Assembly (NCBI GenBank): GCA_031472005.1
Contig: PZJY01000001.1
Coordinates: 2,728,001-2,792,000 of the forward strand
Source: Tetracladium setigerum
Lineage: Eukaryota; Ascomycota; Leotiomycetes; Helotiales
Length of the DNA stretch: 64,000 nucleotides
Direction: 5' to 3'
The position numbers and the translations under genes are program-made. Under the pieces are notes generated by a model. It worked only from the letters and a program-made list of their open reading frames with translations, was not told the origin of the DNA and did not search any database. Below are positions 11,301 to 22,624 of this stretch, piece after piece. Position 1 is the first letter of the stretch. Each line of letters opens with the position of its first letter.

Positions 11301-12956
11301 GAAGCTCAAATTCCAAGAGGGCACTAGCTGTCTAGTTCCCTTTTTTTTTTACGCCTGCTAAATCACTCTGTCATTTCTCCAACAAGAGTCTCTCTATTTG
11401 GAGCTTGCTAACCAGATGTAGATACTCTAATTCTTCAACTCGGTGTCATTTTGAATACTGTGCCAGCATGGAAGAGAGCATATAAACTTCGCGTGGTGGT
11501 TTTCGTCGAATATGAATCAGATGTAGAAGAAGAAAGAGGAAGAGTCAAATCTTTGCTTGAAAATCTTCGAATCAAGGCAGAAATCCTTGTATTTTGGCTG
11601 AGCTCTGGTTCCTTACAAACTTATGAGATCATTGTGAACGGAAGTACTGTCGGTGGCAAGGTTGAGGAAGAAGTTGAATCCTGCTTGGAAGGCCAGGAGT
11701 GGTGGGATGAGATCCAAAAATTCAGAGGGAAAAGGGGAGCAACTACGGCAACAGAGGACCTCAGTGGTATCGCCAATATCTTTACAAGCGGTTCGGCATG
11801 GCCAGAGTCTTCGTTCCAGCAGGGCCCAAGAGATGAGCGAGCCGAACGATTCTTGGGTCTTCGGAAGCTGTTACGAAAATCGAGGAGGAAGCATACCATG
11901 AGCGGTTTATCTAAACTTGGTGTCAATCTCGGCATGCGAACTCATAAGTTATCACCAAATGTCGTCCGATCACACGTCAGCCAGGAAAGCGCCAGTGAGG
12001 CTTCTGGGAGCGATTCAGACTCAGATTCTGAAGCAGTGGGGACAGATAGCGGACCACCAAGCGTAGCCAGCGAGGGAGATATGGATGACTTTGAATCGGA
12101 GACCGAGACTCCACCTCGCAATGCTACAATTCGACGCAGAAAGAGCCATAGCGATAGCATGCAAGGTCCGCCTCCATCCAAGAAATCAACCGGAGAACGG
12201 GAGGTCAAAGTCCCAGAACGGCCAAAGAAAGATTGGTTTGCAAACAACGATGGCCCATCGTCCGTCCCTGATCTCCTCCATGGAGAGCCCTCAACTCCAA
12301 CCAATAAAATGGCATCCACCTCTACCCTCCCTACCAAACTCACCCCCGAAGCATCATCATCAACGTCTAAACCAACTTCCCTCAAATCTCCCATAAACCC
12401 AAGCTTCAAACCCGAAGACCGTTCGCTTCGCCCATCATCTGCCCTCTCCGAACGACCCGTGCTCTCCCGACACGCCTCGCAACCGAAATTCTCTAGCAAG
12501 CCCGTCCCCATAACTCGCGTTGCCACAGAAGACGGTCCAGGTCCTAGTATCATGTTCCAAAACACCCCCTCACCACCGCCTAGAAGAGGACGTTTACCAT
12601 CTGCCTACCGCCCTACAGAAAACACGCCTCTTCTCTCCACCACCAACTACAAAGACAAATCCAACCCATCAGCAGCCTCGTCCCGCCGCGGATCAACCTA
12701 CTCCACGCAGGCCATCCCCATCAGTTTCAACGACCTCCCCTGTCGCGCCCAACACCTGATTCTGAATGAATTGATGCGAAAGGAGAGCGATGATACGGCC
12801 GTGATGTTTACGACGTTGCCGAGTCCGGTGGAGGGGACTAGTAAGAGTATACAGGCTAGCGCGGCGTATTTGGCGGATCTGGAAGTGTTGTGTAGAGGGT
12901 GTCCGCCGGTGTTGTTGGTGCACAGCAATAGTATGACTGTGACTATGAGTTTGTAG
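8394..12956 (+). CDS. VHC1: cation-chloride cotransporter (VHC1-like), with one frameshift
   Basis: Exons 8394-8872, 8973-9516, 9583-10107, 10154-11167 and 11422-12956; about 1365 aa once the frame is restored. An acidic cytosolic N-terminus (~160 residues) leads into the amino-acid-permease fold: LRFGFILGQGG, then VRGGGAYYLISRSLG and SMSGDLKHPSKAIPKG. Later come the KCC-type C-terminal regions (HQVRKYLLRLKQEHVKFWRP, VPAWKRAYKLRVVVFVEYES). The last exon carries a long Ser/Pro-rich insertion and the terminal CRAQHLILNELM block of fungal vacuolar K-Cl cotransporters. Frame is lost at 10369-10372, about residue 588: the zero frame ends at 10435, whereas the -1 frame continues the conserved KSWGDVSQSL segment directly. 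One extra A would repair it. The last intron is long (254 nt) and could hide a further small exon. Family assignment is firm; ion choice (K+ and Cl-) rests on the yeast homologue. Confidence 0.9.
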
Positions 12957-13562
12957 ACTACGGGATGAAGGAGGGAGGAGGGGGTTACATGAAGAAGAAG
13001 CAGAAGAAGATGAATAATCTGAAGAAGATGATGAGGAGGCAGAAGAAGATGAACAAGAAGAAAGAAAGTAATTGGAGGAAATATACCCCGGTTATGTTTA
13101 CGGGTTGTTTTTGCAAGCGTGGAAATCTATTAGGAAGAGTTGGGGAAACGTACAATCTGGATGTGAGAGGTGCAGTACATCAGGATTACAACTTGGATAG
13201 GGCTTGTGTATGTATGTATGTATGTATGTACATAGTCAATTCATCGCAAAAATCTATCAACTTCTCACCCCAAAGCCCTGTTCCCAAGCTCAGACTAACT
13301 ACGACGATGATGTATAGCGTAAGCCATCCTCTCAGTAGTCGTAATCTTGATTTTGACACTTCTCTCTTTCCATCGCTGTCAAAATTACTTTGTTGATCGA
13401 GGGAAGACCAGCAAATTTTCGTTTCTTGAGCGGAAGAGGCTTTTTTGGGGGGGGGGGGGGAAGGGGATTCGTCATTCCAATTTTGTCAGAAGCTCCGGGG
13501 CATATCGAATGCCCATTCTTCCCATGTCTACCTTTCCCAACAACCAGACATAACGATTTCTA
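12957..13562. repeat. intergenic, with a GTAT microsatellite
   Basis: 3' flank of the VHC1 gene followed by the convergent small gene. It begins with a purine-rich AAG/GAA-rich stretch (about 12966-13080), has a (TATG)n run at about 13206-13230 and a long G run at 13448-13460. No gene seen. Confidence 0.6.
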
Positions 13563-13995
13563 TTATTTACCACCCAAGTCTGGCATTCCATCGCCCGCCT
13601 TACTATGATACTGATCCCTCAGAAACTGCTCCACTTGCACATCATGATCTGGTCGTTTCGGCGGTTGTCCTGGATTGATAGGCGTTGTCTTCTCTACCTC
13701 TTTCGACCCACCAAGTGCTTCTGGAACATAAGCAAGTACTAGAATCCGTTAGCTCTCATCATTTTGATTTTGGTTTCTTGTTTTTTTTTTCTAAGAATCC
13801 TTCGAATTTGAAGAGCGAAGCCGAAGAATGAATCCAACCTTTGTCAATGACGCCCTTTTCAGAAGGTTGTGCTTGATTCAAGCCTCCATTCGTTGCGGCT
13901 TGGTTCAATTTATCCTTGAAATCTCCCTTTTTGAATGTGTTGCCGTGAGTGTCTTTTGAGAAGTTGGATCGATCCTCGCTTTCGGTTGTGGACAT
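13563..13995 (-). CDS. small conserved-looking hydrophilic protein, 110 aa
   Basis: Reads as complement(join(13563..13738, 13839..13995)). The first exon ends ..GVIDK and splices with donor GTTGGA and acceptor TTCTAG into VLAYVPEALGG, restoring one open frame to the TAA. The joined protein is Gly-, Asp- and Lys-rich, has no signal peptide or membrane helix, and contains a DFKDKLNQAA segment and an amphipathic VLAYVPEALGG stretch. The C-terminal half has a RPDHDVQVEQFLRDQYHSK segment. I recall proteins of this general make-up (an N-terminal NFSKDxHGNTFxKGDFKD-like block and a C-terminal RPDHD block) as uncharacterised fungal proteins, but cannot name a family. No function is assigned. It is convergent with VHC1. 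Confidence 0.65.
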
Positions 13996-15674
13996 TATGA
14001 AGTGATGGGAGGTAGGTATCTACCACACTGTTGGCATATTAACTAAAAGTCATTCAGTGATGGTGGCTTTGATCTATTTACCTTCTTTGAATTTTGAGGT
14101 GAAGGGATGAATAAATGATTGATGGACAAGTCTAGAATAATATGGTTATGAAAGATGAGATAAAAGATGCACATCCATTCGGAGGGGTTGAGACTTGAAT
14201 GATGACGCCCCGCCTGACATCATCGACACTGCAGCAAATCAAGTGCTTTTTGGAGTTGTCTCGCTTAGGACTTCAGCCACCCCGCTACTGGGATTGTAAA
14301 AGTAAACAAAGGGGATGGTGGGAAGCGAGATCATTGAAGAAAGGGTTCACAGGGTTAGTGGTTGAACTATAGACAAGTTGATATTTATTAGATTGATTTG
14401 GGTTGAAGGGGAAGATGTCATGAGCATAAAATAAGGTGGTTCTTGAGAGAGGAATGAAACTATGACCAGCTTGTCCATTTGTCACTTCCCAAAGGCGTGG
14501 CCAACTTTGAGCCAGTGTTCTTGTTGACGGGGGAATGAAGTAGAGTTCTCGGTAAAGAGTCGTCGTTGCTCTCCATCTCCTAGGTACTTTCTTTGTCCCT
14601 CTTTCTTGGAATTTATCCAAAGAATGGGTGGGCCCAAGGTGGGTTATACAGTCCCTACGCGGATAGTCGCACTCAAAAGTCAACCTGACATTCTTAACTC
14701 TTTCGCTTTGCTCTTAAAACCCTTTCTTGGCAAGTATCTTTGATAACTTATGAGGCTCCGAAAGCGCAACTCGCAAGACATGCGTCAAACCCCAACGTCA
14801 ACGCACTATGGGGATACAAAGTTTGAAGTAACTTGTATGGTATTATCGTGAGTGTGTGTGTACTGCTGATATCGTGGAGTTCGTAGAACGACTTTACATT
14901 GTGATGTTGTGTTTTACGTGCCAAGACCGAGTAGTCCGGTCTCACAAATACGCGGGACAGTAGCAAGTCGAGTTCAAAGTTCCACGGCAGCACACACCAG
15001 ACCACAAAACTAACTAACGACAACTGCTGCTTCGCCTATACAACCCTCTTTTTGCACCTTTTGCACTCGCATAAGTACAATGCGTTACACACACTTCGCA
15101 GTTTTAAAGTTGTGTCTCCTGTTTGATTCCTTTTAGACTCGTCCTTCTGACTGCTCACTCCTCCCCGCCGTCGTGGACTTAGGCCAAGTGCGCCAAGTTC
15201 AATTTGCAGTGAGCTGAGCTGAGGGGAGAGAGAGCAGTCAGCCCCTTTCGCCCATCTCCTCCTCGTTGGGCTGTGTGGCCGTAGAGCTTTCATTCGGTGG
15301 ATGTCTGAATGGCTTCACTGCAGTGCTGATGTCTTATTGCTACACCAACAGCTGACTGGCGCTTCCCAAGCCACGGCACTATTCTGTCGAGTGTGGTAAG
15401 AAGAGGCAGCCGTTTATCCCCAGCTTTCCTGCCAAATGCAGCTTCTGCGCAAGTTTGTGCAACAGAAATGTCAGACTTCTCACAATAGAATTTCTGATAT
15501 TACTACTGTATTGAACTCTATCGAACCCTCGTGGCTCCTTTTATTTCTTTTTCCGTGGTTGTCTATACCGTATTTAAAGCTTTCCCAGCTCCTGTCCCCC
15601 TCACCTGTCCCCTCCTACACTCCCACATTCCCCATATTCTCCTATAGTCCGGCACAGCTACAATCACGAAAACC
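13996..15674. other. intergenic region
   Basis: Divergent spacer between the small minus-strand gene and the DUF2235 gene. An open frame at 14285-14683 (-) and others up to 100 codons have no recognisable content. The last 250 bases before 15675 are pyrimidine-rich, with a CT-rich block at about 15590-15650, typical of fungal leaders. Confidence 0.5.
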
Positions 15675-17273
15675 ATGGCGAACAAGGTCGATGTCACATC
15701 ATTCGTCTCCGAGGCGGTTCCCTCCCCGCCAAAACGTATCGTAATTTGCTGCGATGGCACCTGGCAGTCCTCCGTCTCCCTCGATCCAAAGAAGGGCATC
15801 GAGTCCAATGTAACACGTCTTGCTCGAGTCCTAGCCAATGCTGGTACCGACAAGAATGGGAAAGTATGGGAGCAGGTGGTGTATTACGATGCAGGAGTAG
15901 GCGCTGGAGATGTTACAGCTTTTGATGCCAAACGTCAAGGTATGGAATCCCCTTTTCGCAATCTGCGACAAAAGCTAACTATTAGGTAGGAGGCCTAGGT
16001 ATCGGACTTAACGAGAACGTTCTCGAAGCGTACAACTTCATTGCCAGCAACTACAAGCGGGGTGACGAGCTATTCTTCTTTGGATTCTCGCGTGGAGCGT
16101 ATACCGTGCGAGCAACTGCAGGTTTCATCGGACAATTGGGCGTACTCAGACCAAGCTCTATGGCCGCGTTCATTAAGTGCTACGCTGAATTCAAGAAAAT
16201 CGAGGAAGAACGACCCAATTTCAACGAATTCGCACCCTGGGTTCAATTCATCAAGGACAACCCAGACTACCGCGTGGAGAAAAAGGAGGATACCGTAATT
16301 CAGGTCATTGGAGTATGGGATACTGTGGGATCTCTTGGTGTACCAGAGATTGGCCACTTCTGGACGGTCAGGAAAGCTGATACCAAGCATTATGAATTTT
16401 ACGATACGAACCTTAGCACAGGTATGATGGTCCTATAATTGGTTGGACAATTGCTAACATTTCTAAGGAATCAAACACGCTTTCCAAGCCCTTGCTCTCG
16501 ACGAACGTCGACCTGCATTCAGTCCCACTATTTGGAAACTGAAGGACAACAACGAAACACAGCTCCTGCAATGCTGGTTCCCTGGAGCACATATCAATAT
16601 TGGAGGTGGGAACAGTGCTAATGGTGGATCAGACCCCACCGGAGATAGGGAGCAGCTCGCATCGATTTCGTATGCCTGGATGCTCGATCGGATTAGACCA
16701 TTCCTAGCATTTGACATCCAGACCCTGGACGTGCAATTCAAACCCTTTGAGGAACTCGCCGATGCAAACCAAGAAGAAGAAAATACGGTGGAGGGATGGT
16801 GGCTTTGGGCTAAGAAGAAGGTGCTACCTACTGGCTACGCGCGCGGATCAATCGATGATAGCTTCAAAGGCATGTATTGGCTCATGTCAACTCCCAAGGA
16901 CCGAACCCCAAACTCATATCACGATGCCTCCAAGGGCGAGGTTACTGAAGAGTATGTGCACCCCAGCGTACATTACCGTATGTTGGCATATGCCAAGTAT
17001 AAGGATAATATCTATGAGCCTGCTGCCATGAGAGGATGGACTCGAGTGTATGAGCAGAAAGGCAAAGGAAGAAATGGGGCTGCTAAGTTCGGTTGGATGT
17101 GGGTCAAGTATGTTGACAATGACCCAAAGAAGGGTATTGAGCATTCACTGTGGGAATATGAGATTGGTGGAATGTCCAAGGAGAAGAGTTTGGAGAAGAG
17201 ACTGATTGAAAAGAGTTGGGTTGACGCACATCACGCGGAAGTTGAGAATGACTGGAAGAATGTCAGGGCCTGA
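15675..17273 (+). CDS. DUF2235 alpha/beta-hydrolase (Tle1-like catalytic domain)
   Basis: Exons 15675-15939, 15990-16421 and 16468-17273; 500 aa. Introns are 50 and 46 nt, with GCTAAC branch sites. The N-terminus has RIVICCDGTW (residues 21-30), the usual opening of DUF2235. YYDAGVGAG follows, and the nucleophile elbow GFSRG puts the likely catalytic Ser at residue 122. GVWDTVGSLGVP, a segment typical of the family, comes next, and a late HINIGGG stretch probably supplies the His. The same fold occurs in bacterial type VI lipase effectors; in fungi most members are uncharacterised cytosolic hydrolases. No signal peptide is seen. Substrate is unknown; phospholipase or esterase activity is an inference from the family. 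Length is normal for fungal members. Confidence 0.92.
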
Positions 17274-18090
17274 GGCTGTTTGTGCGTTGATTTTTCGTGT
17301 CGCTATGGAATGGGCTAAATACGGTAATACGGGAGCGTTGTTATGATACCGAGGTGGCAGCCGGTCCTTTTCACAAAGAAGATATACATAATTTGCTCTT
17401 TTTACAATTCTCAATGGAGGAAATGGTGGGGTGCTTTGATGTTGCTCCAACTCCAAACATCACTTTCTTTATTATCTACAATATCATTGTTCCTAATTCA
17501 TAATCAATTTCATCTCTCAGATTTACTGATATCCCAGATCCAGAAATCTTCCAGGATTTACCAACCCTCCTCCTACGAGGAACGAGATGAACATCACTCA
17601 AGAATAGCAAAAGTGCCGTTGTACTGTAGGGTAACCCCTCGTGCTCGATAGGGTGTAGTACAAGACTGTACACAATGTAACAGAATACCTGAACAAAAGG
17701 CCGGGGGTTTGAATCTCAAACCTGGAATTTTACTTATTGAATTGATATTTAGTAGGTACATATCTACCTTCGGTACAGTACCGGGATAGTGGAAAATAAA
17801 AGACAAATTTTAGGTAGTCACATCTTGTTAAAGTCCTTCTCAAAGCCAAGTACTGTACGTACTTGCAAATTACTCGAAAATTCAAGGAGAAATCACAATT
17901 TTATCTGAATGTATGCCCATGCCTGTCGCGGTTCGTTGGAAGAAGTGACTATACATGCTCTTGAGAATGGAAGGTAGGTAGTTGCCCGAAAAGGAAATGC
18001 TAACGTTTTCTTACTGTCGTCGATATAATCTCCCTTTTCTTCTTCTTGCAAGCGATTAGCACGTACCTACCTACCTAATAGGAGAATCCA
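17274..18090. other. intergenic, AT-rich
   Basis: 3' flank of the DUF2235 gene. It contains the perfect palindrome GGTACAGTACC at 17772-17782 and AGTACTGTACGTACT near 17850-17863, members of a motif that recurs in spacers throughout the window. ACGTACCTACCTACC lies just before the repeat array. No gene seen. Confidence 0.5.
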
Positions 18091-18912
18091 ATTATTTTGT
18101 CGCACATCTCATCAAGGTGACACCCCACACCCCTCTGCAACTGCTCCATTGAAAAATCTAACGATTTTGTTGCACGTCGCATTAAAGTGACACCCTCTGC
18201 ACCTGCTCTTTCGGAAAATCCATTGATCCTTGCTCGTCTATAAAAATCACTTTTGTTGCATATCGCATTAAGGCGACTCCCTCTGCACCTGCTTGAAGCG
18301 ATCAGCGTATACCCAAATAGGGAAATCCAACTATTTTGCTGCACATCGCATCGAGATGGCGACTGCTCCATTTGAAATTCTAACTATTTTGTTGCATATC
18401 GCATCGAGGTCGACTGCTCTGCAACTGCTCCAATAGAAAATCTAACTACTTTGTTGCACATCGCATCGAGACAACTACTTTGCGACTGCTCTATTAGGGA
18501 ATCCATTGATTTTTGCTTGTCTGCAAAATTCATTTTTGTTGCATATCGCATCGAGGCAACTGCTTTGCAACTGCTCTGTTAGGAAATTTATTCATTTTTG
18601 CTTACTTACAAAAATCATTTTTGTTGCACATCGCAATAAGACGATCGCTTCGCAACTGCTCTATCCGAAAATCTATTGATTGTCTATCAGAATCACGTTT
18701 GTTGCACATCGCATTGTGGCGACCGCTTCGCAACTGCTCTGTGACTGCTCAGCACTTGCCCTGTCGGAAGATCTATCGATTTTTGCTTGCCTATAAAATC
18801 CATTTTTTGTTGCACATCGCATCAAAAACGACTGGTCTGCACCTGCCCTACCAGAAATCTATCAATGAGTTTTAGTTGTCTATAATTCTTTGTTGCATAT
18901 CGCATCAAGACA
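18091..18912 (+). repeat. degenerate minisatellite, about 11 units
   Basis: The core TTTGTTGCACATCGCATC (often TATCGCATC) recurs at roughly 18099, 18168, 18255, 18337, 18390, 18453, 18537, 18622, 18699, 18806 and 18890. Each core is followed by CGACTGCTCTGCAACTGCTC-type sequence and an AGGAAATCTATTGATTTTTGCTT-type tail. Unit length varies from about 53 to 106 bases, so copies are old and diverged. Open frames crossing it (for example 18075-18371, -) simply translate the repeat. Related sequence occurs in opposite orientation at about 32.77-33.31 kb. Confidence 0.85.
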
Positions 18913-20797
18913 TTCACTCCGTCGTGATTTTCTGAAGAGTGTCCTCATTCTACATAGGTAAGTTTTGATTCAATTTTCTGTTGCTATTCTTTCGTTTAAA
19001 TCGAATAAATCTCAGCTCGAGAAAACTGCTGGGGTCAATTTTAAAGTATACATTACTTTTGAGTAGAAGAAATTTGTGGGTGAGAGATCATTTACATACT
19101 GACTGCATATTTGAAATATTCTGGTGGTGATGAGGTAGATATGTTGCCTATAGGCAGTGTGTTTGAATGAGGTTATCATATACCGATGTACCTAGATACC
19201 TGTTAAGGGGACTGTAACATCTGGTGTGGTTAGTTTATTTAAAAGACAGAGAACTTCTCTACTCCCCCCTTCCTCTTCGCATACAGACAGTCGTTATTTG
19301 CTTCTTCTTCGTCTTCTTCTTCTTTTCTCTTCCAAAATCTCCGATTTCTCCGAAACTCAATAATTCCAACTCTCTCCATCTCTATCTTCTAAAACAGATA
19401 CAAAACTAAAACGTCTCTTCCAGAACAGAAAAGAAAAGAAATAATTAGTTCTCGCTGAGGATTGCTGATCTGTGCTTGTACCACTTCTTATGAATCCAAG
19501 CGATCAATCAAGCATCGCAGTCTCACACGCAGTTGGGAAGAAAAGTCTTCCTATCTCCCCAAAAACCCCAAAAATGCCTCGGAAGTAAATAACACGACGC
19601 AAGTATTCGTCACCTCCAAAACTTTTTCATATTCGATAATTTAACTTAGCTTAGTGAATTCGTAAGTTCTTCGTGGTCGTTCCGCACGCAAGTCGTTGAA
19701 TAATTGGGTTTGAAAGGAAAAGATGATATACGTACCCGGAACCGCCCTCGTGTTGGTTGGCACCTACTAGGCAGGTAAGGTTTAGATTTAGGTTACAACT
19801 ACCTTTAGCTACAGTACCTACCACTAGTAATAAAAAGGGGGGCTACACCAACAATTAAAAAAGTGGGAAAGTAAAAATAAATAAAAAGCCAAGGACGCGT
19901 ATGTGTGTGGAAATTTGAGAGTTGTTAGATACGAGGGAGGAGGTCCGAGATTTGGATGTTGGAAGTTTTCGTTGGAAGTTGGGATGTGAGATTGTTAAGA
20001 GATTGGGAAGTAAGATTGAGAAAATATTGAAGGGGGGAAAAAGAGATTGGATTGAAATCCTACGGAGTAAGAGAAAACAGTAGAGCGGGCTTGGAGGAGA
20101 GAGAGGTTGGGTACATAAATGGATGGGACACTGCCCTCAAATTTGAAGTGTCTCCCTTCCTCTATTATTTTGTCTGCAATTTTGTTTGTGCTATGTGTCT
20201 GTCGTCGATGGGTGACTTGTGTGATTGTGTTTATTTAGGGAAGCGAAGTGGAAGAAGACAGCGGTCAGATAGAGTAGAGCAGGAGCGAATATTTTTCACT
20301 CACACACAATACAAGTCCCAGGTGATGTTTTCAAGTCATTCTTTTTTTGATAAATATATTTTTCTTCATATTCATTGGGGGTCATAACGATCGTAATGTC
20401 CCTCTAAGGGCACAAGTGGTTTTCCTTTCTATCTAAATTTCCCAACCCAACGTATCCAAAACCCCACCCAAAAGAGAACCTATCCTAAAAAAACGAAAGC
20501 ATCGTTTTGGTTTTGTGAATTGAAGTTAAACATAAAAACATTTTTGGGCTTCTTTGACTCCGTCCCCGTCCCCCAGTTCTCCTCTCAAGTAAACTCTCTT
20601 GTGAGATTTGATGGTTAAAGTACATGCAATGTGCAAGAAATGAAGAAAAACTGCAGAAAAATGGCAGCTAAGCAAAAAGCATGCCAAACAGGTTTTTCCC
20701 ATCCATCCATCATGTGATAGATAGAAAGGGAATCTGTTTAAGAATTGAAAATTGTGTTTCGAGTCCCCTCATGGAAGGATCATGGAAGACCAACCAT
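18913..20797. other. gene-free stretch
   Basis: AT-rich sequence with a CTTCTT-rich block at 19300-19335. Open frames of 60-110 codons (for example 20052-20387, +) show no domain. The right end is the 3' flank of the DUF1996 gene. No gene can be supported. Confidence 0.5.
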
Positions 20798-22624
20798 TTA
20801 GAAACTCTCAACATGAGCAGCAGGAGCGTGACGGTGCATGTGTCGCATGGCGCGCTTGCTTCCCTTCTTCTTCTCGTAAACACTCAAGGCATCTGGACCT
20901 CCACAAGTCTCCTTGTTATTGCCTTCGCACTTCATCTGGCACTTCGCCTCGGGGATGGCCTGGCTTCCCACAAGTGAGTTACCGCAGAAGCACTGTCCAC
21001 CAAACTCTGTACCTGCGAGGGAGAAGCCGCGAGCGGAGCAGTAGGCGATGCACTTAGTGTTGGTGACTTGCTTGTTGCCAATGTTGGCGAATTTGACGGA
21101 CGAGAGGACACGTGCGGATACCTTGTCGGAGAAACAGCCCTTGTAGGTATATCCTGAGATAGCGCTGGCGGCTGGTGCGGGGAGAGTGACTGTGGTGTAG
21201 ACGACTTCAGTCTCGGAGACGAGAGAAGTGACAACACCTCCGTTGTTGTTGTTGGCGGCCTTGGAGGTGGTGACAGCTTTGAGAGTTGTGCTTGGCTTAG
21301 GAGCGGTAGAAACAGCGGCAGCTCTCTTGGTGGTGGTTGCAGCTGCAGCGGCTTTGGTAGTGATAGGCTGAGCTGCGGCTTTTGTGGTTGTTGGAGCAGC
21401 TGCGGCGGCCTTGGTTGTGGTTGGAGGATTGTATGGATTTGCTGCAGAGGTGGATGCGGGAGAGACTGGAGCGACGGGAACCTTCTCGCCCCATTTGAGG
21501 ATAGGGTTGGAACCGGGGAGAGCGTCCATGACACCAGTGACAGTCTCGGGAATGAGGTTGGGGACTGTGCAGTCCTTGACATCGTTCAGGCCACCTGGGA
21601 TGTTTGGGCACTTGTCCATACCGGAGGAACCGGCATTGCAGGTATCAATGATCGTTTGGAGGGTGTTCTGATCCCAGCCGTTGATGAAATCACCGTGCAA
21701 GCTGTAACCGGTCTTGTCACCGTTGGAAAGAACCCAAGGAGAGCTTCCTTGTCCTGGAGTCCAGCGGCCTTGGAACTTGAGAGTATCCCAGTAGACTTCG
21801 TAGAAGAGATGAGGAACACGAACAAAGCCTGCTGGGCATCGATCGCCACTGGGGAAGGCCATGTTGTTCTTGTAGTCTCGGACACCCTTGGATGGATCGT
21901 AGCAAGATGGGAAGTGAATATCAGCTCGAAGAGGAGAGGCATAACCATCACATTCGACGTCAGGGAACCCAACACCTTGTCCATCAACATTAGGGTCTTG
22001 AATACCAACGCCGTTCATGCCAGTGGAGCCGGCAGGATAGACCGGGCCCCGAGCAGAACGAGGGCAGGTCCATTGAATTGGCTGAGGCGTGCCTCTGGCC
22101 GAGTCGAGGATGTTGCCAGCCGATGATGGTGGAGTGCGAGCAGTTGGTTGACCAACGAACATACGAAGACCCTTGGGGAAAGCATGGACCTTCTCATTGT
22201 CGTTCTCGAAGCTGTGTGATCATGTTAGATACCAAGTCTTTTTGAGTGCCTCGAAATCGATAGTAAATGAAATGAAATGTGAAACTTACAAGTAGTACAC
22301 GTTCATGTAGAAGAGTTCCACCGACTCGAGTTTGCCGGTCTTGGGGTCTTGGAAGAACATGGTGGGGGTCCAGTAGTTGGACTTGTCGTTCTTGATATTG
22401 GCGGTTGTGCAAGTTGACTTCAATGGATCGTCATCGGTCATGTCCAACTTGAAGGCATTTCCACCTTGGATGGCATGGGAATGTCCACTGGCAACACCGG
22501 GGTTGACGATGGGGTCCATACGTCCAGTGGTGAGGCCCTTGCTGTTGAAACGAAGAACGGCAAAGGTTCTCGCTTCAGCTGTGGCGGCGAGGATAGCCGA
22601 GATGGTTGCTTGAGAGAAACGCAT
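20798..22624 (-). CDS. secreted DUF1996-WSC domain protein
   Basis: Reads as complement(join(20798..22211, 22290..22624)), 582 aa; the 78-nt intron has donor GTAAGT and acceptor CACAG. A short signal-peptide-like N-terminus (residues 1-19, ending AEARTF) is followed by DUF1996, recognisable by the RMDPIVNPGVASGHSH block near residues 37-52. A Thr/Ala/Lys-rich linker (TTTKAAA repeats, about residues 365-445) probably carries O-glycans. It leads to one WSC domain of about 85 residues with eight Cys (GCFSD.. through ETCGG..). DUF1996 is a fungal domain of unknown chemistry often attached to WSC; WSC binds carbohydrate. I infer a wall-associated or secreted protein. No GPI-type hydrophobic tail is present; the C-terminus is basic and His-rich. 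The start is the first ATG directly before the hydrophobic segment. Confidence 0.92.

Noticed and set aside
11942..12565. 207-codon minus-strand frame
   Set aside because: Antisense shadow of the Ser/Pro-rich last exon of VHC1; composition explained by the sense codons.
18075..18371. 98-codon minus-strand frame with repeated peptide units
   Set aside because: It only translates the minisatellite; the peptide repeat mirrors the DNA repeat.
21656..22126. 156-codon + strand frame
   Set aside because: Shadow of the DUF1996 coding sequence on the opposite strand.
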